Shown one piece after another: positions 42,738 through 50,860 of a stretch of 64,000 nucleotides of DNA. A program made the position numbers and the translations under genes. The notes below the pieces were generated by a model. That model searched no databases. It saw only the letters and a program-made list of their open reading frames with translations, and had not been told where the DNA came from. The DNA is from Acidobacteriota bacterium (GTDB lineage Bacteria > Actinomycetota > Acidimicrobiia > Acidimicrobiales > Palsa-688), in assembly GCA_028876385.1 (NCBI GenBank), contig JAGWSF010000028.1, forward strand, positions 1 through 64,000, given 5' to 3'. How positions within the stretch are numbered: the first letter of the stretch is position 1; each line of letters starts with the position of its first letter.

Positions 42738-43934
42738 GTGCCTCTGAGCGCCTGCGTGGCCGGTGTCGCCCAGCATCGGGCCCAGCGCCACTTTCGCGGC
42801 ACCCCCCTCTTCTCCATCGAGCAGTGGGCCAATCTGGCAGCCGAGGCTCTGAGCGACGCCGGGATCGAACCCGGCGAGGTCGACGGTATCTGCTGCGGCG
42901 GGGACATCATCGAGGCGTCGCGGTTCGTGCCGGCGACCATCGCCGAGTACTGCGGGTGGTCGGTGAACCTCGCCGAACGGGTGGACCTCGGAGGGGCGTC
43001 GGCGGTGGGGGCGGTCTGGAGGGCGGCCACAGCCATAGACGCCGGCCTGTGCGACGTGGTGGTCTGCGGTTTCGTCTCCGAGCCCAGGCCGCCCGATCCC
43101 CACCCCGGCCCGCCCGATCCCGGCTACGTCTACGGCGCCTCGAGCAACGAGTGGGGTTCACCGCAGGCCGAGTTCGACATCCCCTACGGCAACCTCGGGC
43201 AGAACTGCGGCTACGCCATGTACGCCCGGCGCTACCACGACCTCCACGGGTGGGACGAGACCAGCCGGGTCAAGATCGTCGTCGACCAGCGGGCCAGCGC
43301 CGCGGTCAACCCCGACGCCGTGTTCCATGGCGCCCCGGTCACCGCCGACGAGGTCCTCGCGTCGCCGGTGATCGCCACCCCGCTGCACATGTTCGAGATA
43401 GTCATGCCCGTGTCGGGGGCGGCCGCGGTGGTCGTCACCTCCCAGAAGCGGGCCCGCTCGGGGCGCCACCGCCCGGTGAGGGTCGCCGGCTTCGGGGAGC
43501 ACATCACCCACAAGACCCCGACCTACGCCCCCGACCTGCTCACCACGCCCGTCGCCGCCGCCGCCCAGAAGGCTTTCTCGATGGCCGGCATCACCCCCGC
43601 CGACGTGGACATGGTGCAGATCTACGACTGCTACTCGATCACGGTCCTGCTCACCATCGAGAACTCCGGTTTCTGCGGGCCCGGGCAGGGGCTGGCGTTC
43701 GTGCACGACCACGACCTGTCCTACCGAGGGGACTTCCCGTGCAACACCCACGGTGGCCAACTGGGCTTCGGTCAGGCCGGCCTGGCCGGCGGCATGTCCC
43801 ATGTGGTCGAGGCGGTGGCTCAGATCCAAGGACGCGCCGGTGAGCGTCAACTGGCCCGCCACGACCGCGCCTACGTCTCGGGCACCGGCGGGGTCATGAG
43901 CGAGCAGTCGGCGCTGGTGCTGGTCGGGCTGTGA
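42738..43934 (+). CDS. thiolase-fold protein, Ltp2/SCPx-like, lacking thiolase active-site residues
   Basis: A 398-residue thiolase-superfamily protein. The usual nucleophile block reads VDLGGASAVGAVWRAATAI, with no Cys; the usual GHP block reads NTHGGQLGFGQAGLAGG, with no GHP His; and the C-terminal CxG block reads SGTGGVMSEQ, again with no Cys. Such proteins, paired with DUF35, include Ltp2-type aldolases of steroid side-chain degradation. The MVQIYDCYSI segment keeps the family Tyr. The gene starts at GTG 42738 and overlaps the DUF35 gene by GTGA. It may cleave or condense acyl-CoA-bound substrates. Confidence 0.78.
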   Translation: MPLSACVAGVAQHRAQRHFRGTPLFSIEQWANLAAEALSDAGIEPGEVDGICCGGDIIEASRFVPATIAEYCGWSVNLAERVDLGGASAVGAVWRAATAIDAGLCDVVVCGFVSEPRPPDPHPGPPDPGYVYGASSNEWGSPQAEFDIPYGNLGQNCGYAMYARRYHDLHGWDETSRVKIVVDQRASAAVNPDAVFHGAPVTADEVLASPVIATPLHMFEIVMPVSGAAAVVVTSQKRARSGRHRPVRVAGFGEHITHKTPTYAPDLLTTPVAAAAQKAFSMAGITPADVDMVQIYDCYSITVLLTIENSGFCGPGQGLAFVHDHDLSYRGDFPCNTHGGQLGFGQAGLAGGMSHVVEAVAQIQGRAGERQLARHDRAYVSGTGGVMSEQSALVLVGL

Positions 43935-44362
43935 CACACGTGCCTGCCGCCGGATCGGAGCCCCCGGCCCGGCCGCTTCCCCGACCCACTCCCACCTCGG
44001 CGCCGTACTGGGAGGGACTGGCGGGGGGGCAGTTGCTGCTCCAGCACTGCCGGACCTGCGCCGCCTGGATCCACTATCCCCGGGTCCGCTGCCCGGCGTG
44101 TTTCGGCACCGACCTGGCCTGGGAGGCCGTTGAGGCCGCCGGGGTGCTCTACACCTTCACCGTTGCCGTCCGCCCCACCGCTCCCATGTTCGCCGGGTCC
44201 GTGCCCCAGGTGATCGGGGTGGTCGAACTGCCCGTCGGAGTGCGGATCACCACGACCATCGAGACCGACGCCCCCGACTTGCTGCGGGTGGGGACGGCGG
44301 TGAGAGGGGTGTTCGACACCTCGGAGGGGGTCGCCCTCCTGCGTTTCGCCCCCGACCGCTGA
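43931..44362 (+). CDS. DUF35 zinc-ribbon OB-fold protein, thiolase partner
   Basis: A 143-residue protein with an N-terminal zinc ribbon (LLQHCRTCAAWIHYPRVRCPACFG; two CxxC pairs) and a C-terminal OB-fold (VLYTFTVAVRPTAPMF). DUF35 proteins act as subunits of thiolase-like enzymes (ChsH2/Ltp2, HMG-CoA-type synthases). It is coupled to the thiolase-fold gene by GTGA, which supports a two-subunit enzyme. The upstream CoA-transferase could load the substrate onto CoA. Confidence 0.88.
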   Translation: MTHVPAAGSEPPARPLPRPTPTSAPYWEGLAGGQLLLQHCRTCAAWIHYPRVRCPACFGTDLAWEAVEAAGVLYTFTVAVRPTAPMFAGSVPQVIGVVELPVGVRITTTIETDAPDLLRVGTAVRGVFDTSEGVALLRFAPDR

Positions 44363-44409
44363 GCCGAGCCGACGGCCACCGCCCCCACGGGGCCCGTACA
44401 GTTCGACCG

Positions 44410-45039
44410 ATGGGCGACCAGGATCGGCTCCGTTGGGACGCCCGCTACGGGGCCGTAGGCGCCGCCGCGCCGAGTCCGGCGCCGGCTCTGCCCGAGGTGT
44501 TCTGCGCCCACGCGGCGCGCTTCCCCTCCGCCGGAGAGGCGATGGAACTGGCGTGTGGGACCGGTGCCAGCGCCGTCTGGATGGCCGAGCGGGGTATGGA
44601 GGTCTGCGCTATGGACATCTCCCCGGTGGCGCTGGACCGGGCCCGACAGTTGGCTGACGACCACGGGGTGGGCCATAGATGCCGCTTCGTGCTAGCCGAC
44701 CTCGACCGGGGACTGCCCACCGGACCACCAGCCGCGGTGATCCTCTGCCACATGTTTCGCGACCCCCGCCTGTACGCGCCGATGGCCGCCAGACTGGCCC
44801 CCGGGGGGCTGCTGGCCGTCGCCGTGCTGAGCGAGGTGGGCGACCGGCCCGGGCCGTTCCGGGCGGCGCGGGGTGAGCTTGGGCGCGCCTTCGGCTCGCT
44901 CCACTTCCTGGCCGGGGACGAGGGGGAGGGGCGGGCCTGGTTGCTGGCCGAGAAACCGCTCGTTCATCCCCCGCCCCCGGCCCGTCCGGAACGGGACCTT
45001 CGGCCTGAACCGTTTCCCGGTTGCCCCGACCCGAAATAG
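44410..45039 (+). CDS. SAM-dependent methyltransferase, class I
   Basis: A 209-residue methyltransferase. The SAM-binding motif I is AMELACGTGASAVWMAERGMEVCAMDISP near residue 43-70, followed by RCRFVLADLDRGLP (motif II region) and APGGLLAVAVLSEV. The length and the GMEVCAMDIS pattern recall small TehB/TPMT-like enzymes that methylate metalloids or small molecules. The substrate is unknown. The C-terminus is Pro/Arg-rich. It follows DUF35 by 47 nt. Confidence 0.82.
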   Translation: MGDQDRLRWDARYGAVGAAAPSPAPALPEVFCAHAARFPSAGEAMELACGTGASAVWMAERGMEVCAMDISPVALDRARQLADDHGVGHRCRFVLADLDRGLPTGPPAAVILCHMFRDPRLYAPMAARLAPGGLLAVAVLSEVGDRPGPFRAARGELGRAFGSLHFLAGDEGEGRAWLLAEKPLVHPPPPARPERDLRPEPFPGCPDPK

Positions 45040-45059
45040 CCGATGAGGCAACAGCGTTG

Positions 45060-45430
45060 TCATAAGTGTAGCGATGAACCCGAAAGGGGGTGGTGCCGCC
45101 GGATGACCAGTAGTGGGGCCTCCGCCGACCACTGCAAGGACGACGAGACCCGGCGGTAGCGCCGGGAGACCCGGATGAAGTGCGGATACCAGGTGGGACG
45201 GTTCCGTGGGCCGGAGCCCGAGTGGGCTCCCCAGGGTTGGCCGGTCCGATCAGGGCGTTCGGAGGTACATAGAGGAGTTGCCCGGTGGCCGGCGGTCGCC
45301 GGGCAACACCTGTATCCACGCACCCGTTGGACGTTCCGCGGGGCGATGCATCCTGTCAGCCTCGACGTCCCCATCGGGGACTCTTGGTGACCGCTAGGCT
45401 GCGGCAGCGACAGGTGATCTTGCAAGGAGG
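45060..45430 (+). other. gene-free stretch with several perfect hairpins, possible structured RNA
   Basis: No coding sequence between 45040 and 45437 looks real. The stretch contains three strong hairpins: CCCGGCG-GTAG-CGCCGGG at 45149-45166, GGAGCCC-GAGT-GGGCTCC at 45213-45230, and GTTGCCCGG...CCGGGCAAC at 45277-45307 (9-bp arms). The first two have 7-bp perfect arms and 4-nt loops. The spacing and the sequence between (ACCAGGTGGGACGGTTCCGT) look like a folded RNA, and recall domain I of a group II intron, but I could not verify that and no reverse transcriptase gene follows. A long structured leader of the ferritin-like gene is the alternative. Confidence 0.35.
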
Positions 45431-45437
45431 GGCCCCT

Positions 45438-45914
45438 GTGTCGATGACCGACGAGTCCAGCGCTGGGCCGTCCGCTTGGGAACGGCAGCTCTATTCGCAT
45501 CTGAAGGAGCATGTCCAAAGCGAGCGCGGCATGTTGGAGAGGTACGCCAAGGTGGCCGAGCAGGCCGAGTCCAAGGCGTTCGCCTACCTGGTGAAGATCC
45601 TGATCGACGACGAGATGCGCCATCACCGTCTCTTCAACGAGTTGGCGTCGACGCTCGAGACCGAGGCGCTCATGAAGAGCGAGGATCCAGCCGTCCCGTA
45701 CATGGACTTCCACCGGGTGGACCGCAACGCGGTGCTCGACGGGGCCCGGGAGCTGCTGGCCGGGGAGGAACGCGACGTCGGCGAGCTGAAGCGCCTGCAG
45801 CGCGAGATGCGCGACGTCAAAGACACGTCGCTTTGGAGCCTGTTGGTGGAGCTGATGCAGCGCGACACCGAGAAGCACATAGCCATCTTGAAGTTCGTGG
45901 TCGACCACACCTGA
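45438..45914 (+). CDS. ferritin-like/rubrerythrin-fold cytoplasmic protein
   Basis: About 158 residues, all-helical. Helix 1 has YSHLKEHVQSERGMLERYAKV with Glu; helix 2 has LIDDEMRHHRLFNELAS, an ExxHH pair; helix 3 has ARELLAGEERDVGELKRL; helix 4 has LMQRDTEKHIAILKFVV, another ExxH. These spacings match four-helix diiron proteins. No signal peptide. GTG 45438 has AAGGAGG seven bases ahead. It is the fourth ferritin-like protein of the window. The gene-free structured stretch lies upstream. Confidence 0.78.
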   Translation: MSMTDESSAGPSAWERQLYSHLKEHVQSERGMLERYAKVAEQAESKAFAYLVKILIDDEMRHHRLFNELASTLETEALMKSEDPAVPYMDFHRVDRNAVLDGARELLAGEERDVGELKRLQREMRDVKDTSLWSLLVELMQRDTEKHIAILKFVVDHT

Positions 45915-45939
45915 GCGGTCGGGTTCCGGGTTCGGTCGG

Positions 45940-46188
45940 CTAGCCGAAGCCGGCCCGGGCCACCCGCCCGTGGTGGATCAGGAGGTTGAGGCGCCGAGGG
46001 CGGAAGTCGGCGGTGAACACGTCGGGCCCGGGTGTGTCCCAGTCGGCTATCCGGAGTCCGCCCACCACCTCGTCGTGGGCTTTGGTCTCGGCTTCTTGGC
46101 GGGTGAGCCCCTCGTAGTCGACGGCTCGTCGCTCAGGGGTGAACATCCGGTCCCAGGCCGCGTACTCGTCGCTCGTCACCCCAGTCAT
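45940..46188 (-). CDS. small protein with I78 peptidase-inhibitor-like C-terminus
   Basis: About 82 residues. The last part, DFRPRRLNLLIHHGRVARAGFG, matches the pattern of I78-family inhibitors and related proteins (YRPxRLN ... V....G), though the usual final Cys is replaced here by Phe. There is no signal peptide. ATG 46188 directly follows GGAGGGGAGA, so I prefer it over the earlier in-frame start. It is convergent with the ferritin-like gene. Confidence 0.5.
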   Translation of the reverse strand: MTGVTSDEYAAWDRMFTPERRAVDYEGLTRQEAETKAHDEVVGGLRIADWDTPGPDVFTADFRPRRLNLLIHHGRVARAGFG

Positions 46189-46290
46189 TCTCCCCTCCGC
46201 CGCCACCCCCCGCACGTAGGGCCGCTCGGTACTGACCGAGAGGGTCGAGGGCCCGTAACTCCGGGCCCAGCGAATCTCCTCCCTATCGCC

Positions 46291-46728
46291 TCAGCCCCGC
46301 GGTGGCGGCACGATGAACACGGGACAGGCGCTGTGCTCGGCCACCTGGTGGCTGGTGCTGCCCAACATCAGCTCGCTGAACCCGCCAGCGCCGCGCCGAC
46401 CGAGCACGATCAGGTCAGCTTCCTCCTCCGACGCCGCGTCGAGTACCGCCAGCACCGGCGGTCCGTCCACGCACAACGTACGGTAAGCGACATGGCTCTG
46501 GGCCAGGGGAGCGCACCAGACCGACTCGAAGGTCGCCCGCAACTCGTCGCGGTGGGAATGGCTCGGGACCGGGGCACCCCCGTCGAGCCGGGTCAACAGA
46601 CCCACCGCGTGCACCGCGATGACCTCCGCTCCGAACGATCCCGCCAGGGTGATGGCCCACTCCAGGGCCCGGCGCGCGTTATCGGACCCGTCCACGCCGA
46701 CGAGGATCCGCTCGATGGATGGCGTCAT
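46291..46728 (-). CDS. universal stress protein (UspA-type)
   Basis: A 145-residue Usp domain with the ATP-binding loop GRRGAGGFSELMLGSTSHQVAEH (G-x2-G-x9-G-S/T) and N-terminal ILVGVDGSDNARRALEWA. ATP-binding Usp proteins modulate stress survival. It starts only 2 nt downstream of the stop of the histone-deacetylase-like gene, so the two form an operon. Confidence 0.9.
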   Translation of the reverse strand: MTPSIERILVGVDGSDNARRALEWAITLAGSFGAEVIAVHAVGLLTRLDGGAPVPSHSHRDELRATFESVWCAPLAQSHVAYRTLCVDGPPVLAVLDAASEEEADLIVLGRRGAGGFSELMLGSTSHQVAEHSACPVFIVPPPRG

Positions 46729-46730
46729 GT

Positions 46731-47759
46731 CTATGGCCCTCCCTCACTGAAGGTGTACCGGTAGTCGGCGACCCTGGCTCGGCCGTTGCCGCCGCTGGTT
46801 GCGGTCTCCGGCCGGTAGGGGACGTCGAGCAGGCGGGCTGCGCAGGCGGCCACCGAAAGCGAGAGAGCTCGTAGGTCGTAGCCGCCCTCGAGGAACATGA
46901 CGATGGGCGTCGCGGCGCCGAAGAGTCCCATCAGGCGTCCGGTCAGGTCGGCGAAATCAGCCGAGCTCAGACTCATGTCACCCAGGGGGTCGTCCCGGTG
47001 GGCGTCGAAACCCGCCGATACGAGGATCCAGGTGGGGGTGAACCGCTCGAGTGCGGGGAGGACGACCTCGTCGATACACGCCAGGTAGGTGTCGCCGGTG
47101 GATCCGGGGGGTAGCGGGAGGTTGATGGTGGCGCCCCGCCCGGCGCCCTCGCCGCGTTCGGTGACCCGCCCGGTCCCGGGGTACAGCGGCCACTGGTGGA
47201 GCGACACGTACAGTACCGAAGGGTCCGACCAGAAGATTTCCTGGGTGCCGTTGCCGTGGTGCACGTCCCAGTCGATGATGGCGACCTTCTCACCTCTCGC
47301 GGCCAGCGTGGCGGCGGCCACCGCGATGTTGTTGACGACGCAGAATCCCATGCCGGAGGCCCGCCCGGCGTGGTGGCCGGGCGGCCGGGACAGCACGACC
47401 GCGGCCCGGCCGGCGCCGCTGGCCACCGCATCTACGGCGGCCAGGCCGGCCCCGGCGGCGAAACGGGCGGTGTCCCACGATCCCGGGCTCACGACGGTGT
47501 CGGGGTCGATCTGGCCGCCCCCGACGGCGCAGAGGTCGATGATGCCGTTCAGGTAGCGGGGGTCGTGCACGGCCTGCAGCTCGCCTGGAGTCGCCGGCCG
47601 CGGGGCCAGCCACTCCAGGTCCCCGGCGAAAGCCTGACTACTGAGCGAGCTCACCGCGGCGCTCAGGCGACCGACCTGTTCGGGATGGTAGGGACCGGTT
47701 TCGTGATCGTCCTGTTCGAGGGTCGAGGCCACCACCAGCATCGTGCCATGGTGGGTCAC
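46731..47759 (-). CDS. histone deacetylase family amidohydrolase
   Basis: A 342-residue class II HDAC-like deacetylase. Zn-site and catalytic residues are visible: RPPGHHAGRASGMGFC (the His pair), IIDWDVHHGNGTQEIFW (Asp and His ligands), and VSAGFDAHRDDPLG (Asp). Bacterial members act on acetylpolyamines, acetoin-related substrates or lysine side chains. The family reference AcuC/APAH enzymes remove acetyl groups. A polyamine/amino-alcohol catabolic cluster lies 3 kb away, but a direct link is speculative. It is upstream of usp. GTG 47759 or ATG 47741 is the start. Confidence 0.9.
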   Translation of the reverse strand: MTHHGTMLVVASTLEQDDHETGPYHPEQVGRLSAAVSSLSSQAFAGDLEWLAPRPATPGELQAVHDPRYLNGIIDLCAVGGGQIDPDTVVSPGSWDTARFAAGAGLAAVDAVASGAGRAAVVLSRPPGHHAGRASGMGFCVVNNIAVAAATLAARGEKVAIIDWDVHHGNGTQEIFWSDPSVLYVSLHQWPLYPGTGRVTERGEGAGRGATINLPLPPGSTGDTYLACIDEVVLPALERFTPTWILVSAGFDAHRDDPLGDMSLSSADFADLTGRLMGLFGAATPIVMFLEGGYDLRALSLSVAACAARLLDVPYRPETATSGGNGRARVADYRYTFSEGGP

Positions 47760-47886
47760 CCGGCCCGTCTCGCGACAGGGCCGATGGACCCTGGACCCCG
47801 GCCCGGCCCGTCATCCCCCGCCCCGCCCCGCCCGGTTCCGGCGGCCCGGCGAGGCCGTCGCCCAGGCTCTTGGTCCCCTCCGTATC

Positions 47887-47921
47887 GAACAATATCTATG
47901 TTCAATATCACAGTCAGACTG
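47887..47921. promoter_or_regulatory. inverted repeats upstream of the DeoR gene
   Basis: GAACA...TGTTC (47887-47903; 5-bp arms, 7-nt spacer) and CAGTCAGACTG (47911-47921; 5-bp arms, 1-nt spacer) lie in an A+T-rich patch just ahead of the regulator start. These are candidate operators for autoregulation and control of the histone-deacetylase side. Confidence 0.4.
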
Positions 47922-47935
47922 TTTAGTCTTTGGGG

Positions 47936-48751
47936 GTGCAAGGTATCGAGCGCCGAGCTGCACTGCTGCGGACGCTCCAGGAATCCGGGCGGGTGGACGT
48001 GGCCGACGCAGCCCGGCGGTTCGGGACGGCCGAGATGACCATCCGCCGGGACCTCGACGCCCTCGTCGCCCGGGGGGCGGCCCGCCGGGTGCGGGGCGGA
48101 GCCGTGAGCCTGCTGCTGCGCGGCGAGGAACCTCCGTTCGCCCTGCGTTCGCTGGCCGCCCCCCGGGCCAAGGCGCGCATCGGTGCGGCGGCGGCGGCGT
48201 TGGTGGCCGACGGAGAGTCGGTGGTGCTCGACGGAGGGACGACCGCCTTGGAGGTGGCCCGGTCGCTGGCCGGTCGGCACCTCACGGTCATGGCCGTTTC
48301 GATGCACGCCGTCGGCCTGCTCAGCTCCGACGCCGCGGTGGATCTCGTGGTCGCCGGCGGCCAGGTCCGCCACGGCGAGCTATCCGTGGTGGGGCCACTG
48401 GCCACCGCCAGCCTGCGTTCTCTGCGCTTCGACACGGCCATCATCGGCTGCTGTGGCCTGGCCGACGGCTGGGTCACCGCCCATGACCTCGGTGACGCCG
48501 AGATCAAACGGACCATGCTGGAGGTCTCGGCCCGCCGCATCCTCGTGGCCGACAGCTCGAAGTGGGCCCGATCGGCCACCGCCGTGGTCTGCCGGATGGA
48601 GGACTTCGACGCAGTGGTCACCGATGGACCGGTCACCGATGGGCCGGACTTCGACGCAGCGGTCACCGACTCGCGGGTGACCAGCGGGGCGGTCCCCCCG
48701 ACGGTGGTGGCCGCCCTTCGTGAGGCCGGTGTCGAGCTCGTCACCGTCTGA
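47936..48751 (+). CDS. DeoR-family transcriptional regulator
   Basis: About 271 residues. The winged HTH is GRVDVADAARRFGTAEMTIRRDLDALVARG and the DeoR sugar-phosphate-sensor fold follows (VVLDGGTTALEVARSLAG, MAVSMHAVGLL, FDTAIIGCCGLADGW). DeoR proteins repress sugar or nucleoside catabolic genes and respond to phosphorylated sugars. The short inserted Asp/Gly/Pro/Val repeat near the C-terminus (VTDGPVTDGPDF) is a small coding duplication. A TTG at 47930 is an alternative start. The MFS gene begins inside its last codons. Confidence 0.87.
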   Translation: MQGIERRAALLRTLQESGRVDVADAARRFGTAEMTIRRDLDALVARGAARRVRGGAVSLLLRGEEPPFALRSLAAPRAKARIGAAAAALVADGESVVLDGGTTALEVARSLAGRHLTVMAVSMHAVGLLSSDAAVDLVVAGGQVRHGELSVVGPLATASLRSLRFDTAIIGCCGLADGWVTAHDLGDAEIKRTMLEVSARRILVADSSKWARSATAVVCRMEDFDAVVTDGPVTDGPDFDAAVTDSRVTSGAVPPTVVAALREAGVELVTV

Positions 48752-49994
48752 CGCACCGGTGCCCGCTCCGCCCGTCCCGGACCGGGCCGTCGGGGTGTGG
48801 CCGGTGGTGACGGTGTTCTTCGGGCTGGGCTTCGTGTCGGCCAACTGGGCCTCGCGCATCCCGGCCATCGCCGCCCCTCTGCACCTGCGCCCCCAACAGC
48901 TCGGCCTCGACCTGCTCGGCCCGGCCGTGGGGGCGGTCGCCGCCATGCCGGTGACGGCTTGGGTCCTCGGTCGGCTCCGACCCCGTGAGGTGGTGGGCGC
49001 CGCTTTCGTGCCCCTGACCGTGTCCCTTCCCTTCATCACCGTGGTCCGGCGCCCGTGGCAGCTGTTCGTGGTGCTGCTGGTCTGGGGCATCGCCGTCGGG
49101 GTAGTGGACGTCGGGATGAACGTGGAGGCGGTCGCCGTCGGCCAGCGCCTCGAGCGGCGGATCATGTCGCGCTTCCACGCCGGCTACAGCCTGGGGGGCC
49201 TGGCCGGGGCCGGGGCTGGCGCCGCCTCGGCCGCCGCCGGCATTTCGGCCCGGACCCAGATATCGGTGCTCAGCGCCGCCGCTCTGCTGGCCGGGCTGCT
49301 CGCCTGTCGGCGTTTCGCTCCCCCCACCCCCTTGGTCGGGGAGTCGGGTCACCCCGGAGGGCGACGGGAGCCGACAGCTAGCCGGCAGGCGGACAGGAGA
49401 CGGCTGCGCCCGTCGTGGGCGCTGGCGGCCCTGTCGGCCATGGCCTTCGCCTCGTTCCTGGCCGAGGGGGCGGCCAACGACTGGAGCGCGCTGTATCTGC
49501 ACAGCTCCCTCGGCGCCTCCTCGGCCCTCGCCGCGCTCGGCTACACCTGCTTCGCCGTGGCCATGGCCCTCGGCCGGCTGAGCGGCGACCATCTCACCGG
49601 CCGGTGGGGCCCCGGCCGCCTCGTCCGGGCGTCGGCCGCGGCCGGGGCCGCGGGGTTCGGGGGGGCGCTCCTGGTGGGTCGCCCGGTGGCGGCCATGGTG
49701 GGTCTGCTGCTGCTCGGAGCGGGCCTGTCGACCGTGGTGCCCAACGTCTTCTCGAGGGCGGCCGCCGACGGTCCGGCCGGCCCGTCGCTGGCTGTGGTCA
49801 CGCTCTGCGGGTACGGGGGCATGCTGGCCGGCCCCGCGGCCATCGGGGCCCTGGCCGGAGTCACCGGATTGCCGACCGCCCTCGGCGTGGTGGCCGGGCT
49901 CTGCGCAGTGGTGGCGGTGCTGGCCGGGGCTCTCGACGACCGGCCTTCGGTGACGGCGGTCAGGCCAGAAAGCCGCGCAGCAGAGCGGCCGTAG
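48720..49994 (+). CDS. MFS transporter, YbjJ-like
   Basis: A 424-residue major facilitator protein with about twelve helices. Sequences such as FFGLGFVSANWASRIPAIAAPL, RFHAGYSLGGLAGAGAGA, and LRPSWALAALSAMAFASFLAEGAANDWSALYL match the YbjJ group. In enterobacteria ybjJ lies next to a DeoR gene (ybjK region), and here it is also coupled to DeoR (32-nt overlap). The substrate is probably a sugar or related small molecule, not established. The convergent GntR gene overlaps its end by 35 nt. Confidence 0.85.
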   Translation: MRPVSSSSPSDAPVPAPPVPDRAVGVWPVVTVFFGLGFVSANWASRIPAIAAPLHLRPQQLGLDLLGPAVGAVAAMPVTAWVLGRLRPREVVGAAFVPLTVSLPFITVVRRPWQLFVVLLVWGIAVGVVDVGMNVEAVAVGQRLERRIMSRFHAGYSLGGLAGAGAGAASAAAGISARTQISVLSAAALLAGLLACRRFAPPTPLVGESGHPGGRREPTASRQADRRRLRPSWALAALSAMAFASFLAEGAANDWSALYLHSSLGASSALAALGYTCFAVAMALGRLSGDHLTGRWGPGRLVRASAAAGAAGFGGALLVGRPVAAMVGLLLLGAGLSTVVPNVFSRAAADGPAGPSLAVVTLCGYGGMLAGPAAIGALAGVTGLPTALGVVAGLCAVVAVLAGALDDRPSVTAVRPESRAAERP

Positions 49995-50847
49995 CCGACA
50001 GGTGCTCGGCCATGGCGTGGCGGGCGGCGGCCGGATCCCCGGCCACGATGGCCGCAACTATGGCCGCGTGCTGGTCCTCTGAGTGGGTGACGTTGCGCTC
50101 GAGCACCGGTATGGCGTCGAGGAAGCCGTTGATCTGCATGCGCACCTCGGCCACCGCCGCGGTGAGGGAGGGCGAGCCGGTCACCTCGGCCACCGCCAGG
50201 TGGAAGCGGGAGTCGAGGCGGCGGTACTCGGGTACGTCCTCGGCCCGGGCGCAATCCTCGTAGCAGGCCAGCAGCACGGCCGTCTGGTTCCCCTCGCCGA
50301 CCGCCGCCGACGGACCCTCCGGCCGGGCCGAGGTGCGGAAGTGAGTCGCCGCCTGCTCGGCCGCTCCGACCTCGAGGACGTGGCGCAGCACCAGCGTGTC
50401 GTCGAGGTCGTGACCGGTCTGGCGGTTGAGCCGTCGGGCCGCCGCCTTGCTCAGCTTGGGCAGGACCTGGCTGACGAACGTGCCCCCGTAACGGCCCCGC
50501 CGCGACTCGACGTAGCCACTGCGCTGCAGCGCCCGGATGGCCTCCCTCAACGTCACCCGGCTCACCCCGAGCCGTTCGGCCAGTTCCCGCTCCGGCGGGA
50601 GGCGCGACCCTGGCTCGGCCAGACCCAGCTTGATGGAGGTCAGCAACCGCTCGACGGTCTCCTCGAACGCGTTGCCCGCTCGGAGCGGGCGGAACACCAC
50701 GTCCTGGGCGCGGGCCCACGACGAGTTGTCAACGGCCGAGCCGGCCGAGCCGGCCGAGCCGGTCGAGGCGGTAGAGCCGGCCGAGCCGGTCGAGGCGGTA
50801 GAGCCGGCCGAGCCGGTCGAGGCGGCGGAGGCGGATGAACGGGGCAC
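49960..50847 (-). CDS. GntR-family regulator, FadR/FCD type, with repetitive N-terminus
   Basis: A 295-residue regulator. The winged HTH is AEPGSRLPPERELAERLGVSRVTLREAIRALQRSGYVESRRG (about residues 78-118), followed by the all-helical FCD domain (VLRHVLEVGAAEQAATHFR, RRLDSRFHLAVAEVTGSPSL, HSEDQHAAIVAAIVAGDPAAARHAM) with metal-binding His/Asp residues. The first 40 residues are Ala/Ser/Thr/Gly repeats encoded by a 27-bp minisatellite, unusual for this family; a start downstream at about residue 41 would give an ordinary length. It is downstream of the SDR in the same direction and probably regulates the gamma-glutamylation operon. Confidence 0.85.
   Translation of the reverse strand: MPRSSASAASTGSAGSTASTGSAGSTASTGSAGSAGSAVDNSSWARAQDVVFRPLRAGNAFEETVERLLTSIKLGLAEPGSRLPPERELAERLGVSRVTLREAIRALQRSGYVESRRGRYGGTFVSQVLPKLSKAAARRLNRQTGHDLDDTLVLRHVLEVGAAEQAATHFRTSARPEGPSAAVGEGNQTAVLLACYEDCARAEDVPEYRRLDSRFHLAVAEVTGSPSLTAAVAEVRMQINGFLDAIPVLERNVTHSEDQHAAIVAAIVAGDPAAARHAMAEHLSATAALLRGFLA
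50756..50826. repeat. 27-bp tandem repeat at the 5' end of the GntR gene
   Basis: About 2.7 copies of the 27-bp unit GAGCCGGTCGAGGCGGTA + GAGCCGGCC: copies at 50756-50782 and 50783-50809, then a partial copy. They encode a Ser/Thr/Gly/Ala repeat at the N-terminus of the regulator. Confidence 0.85.
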
Positions 50848-50860
50848 GAGCCGCGGCAGT

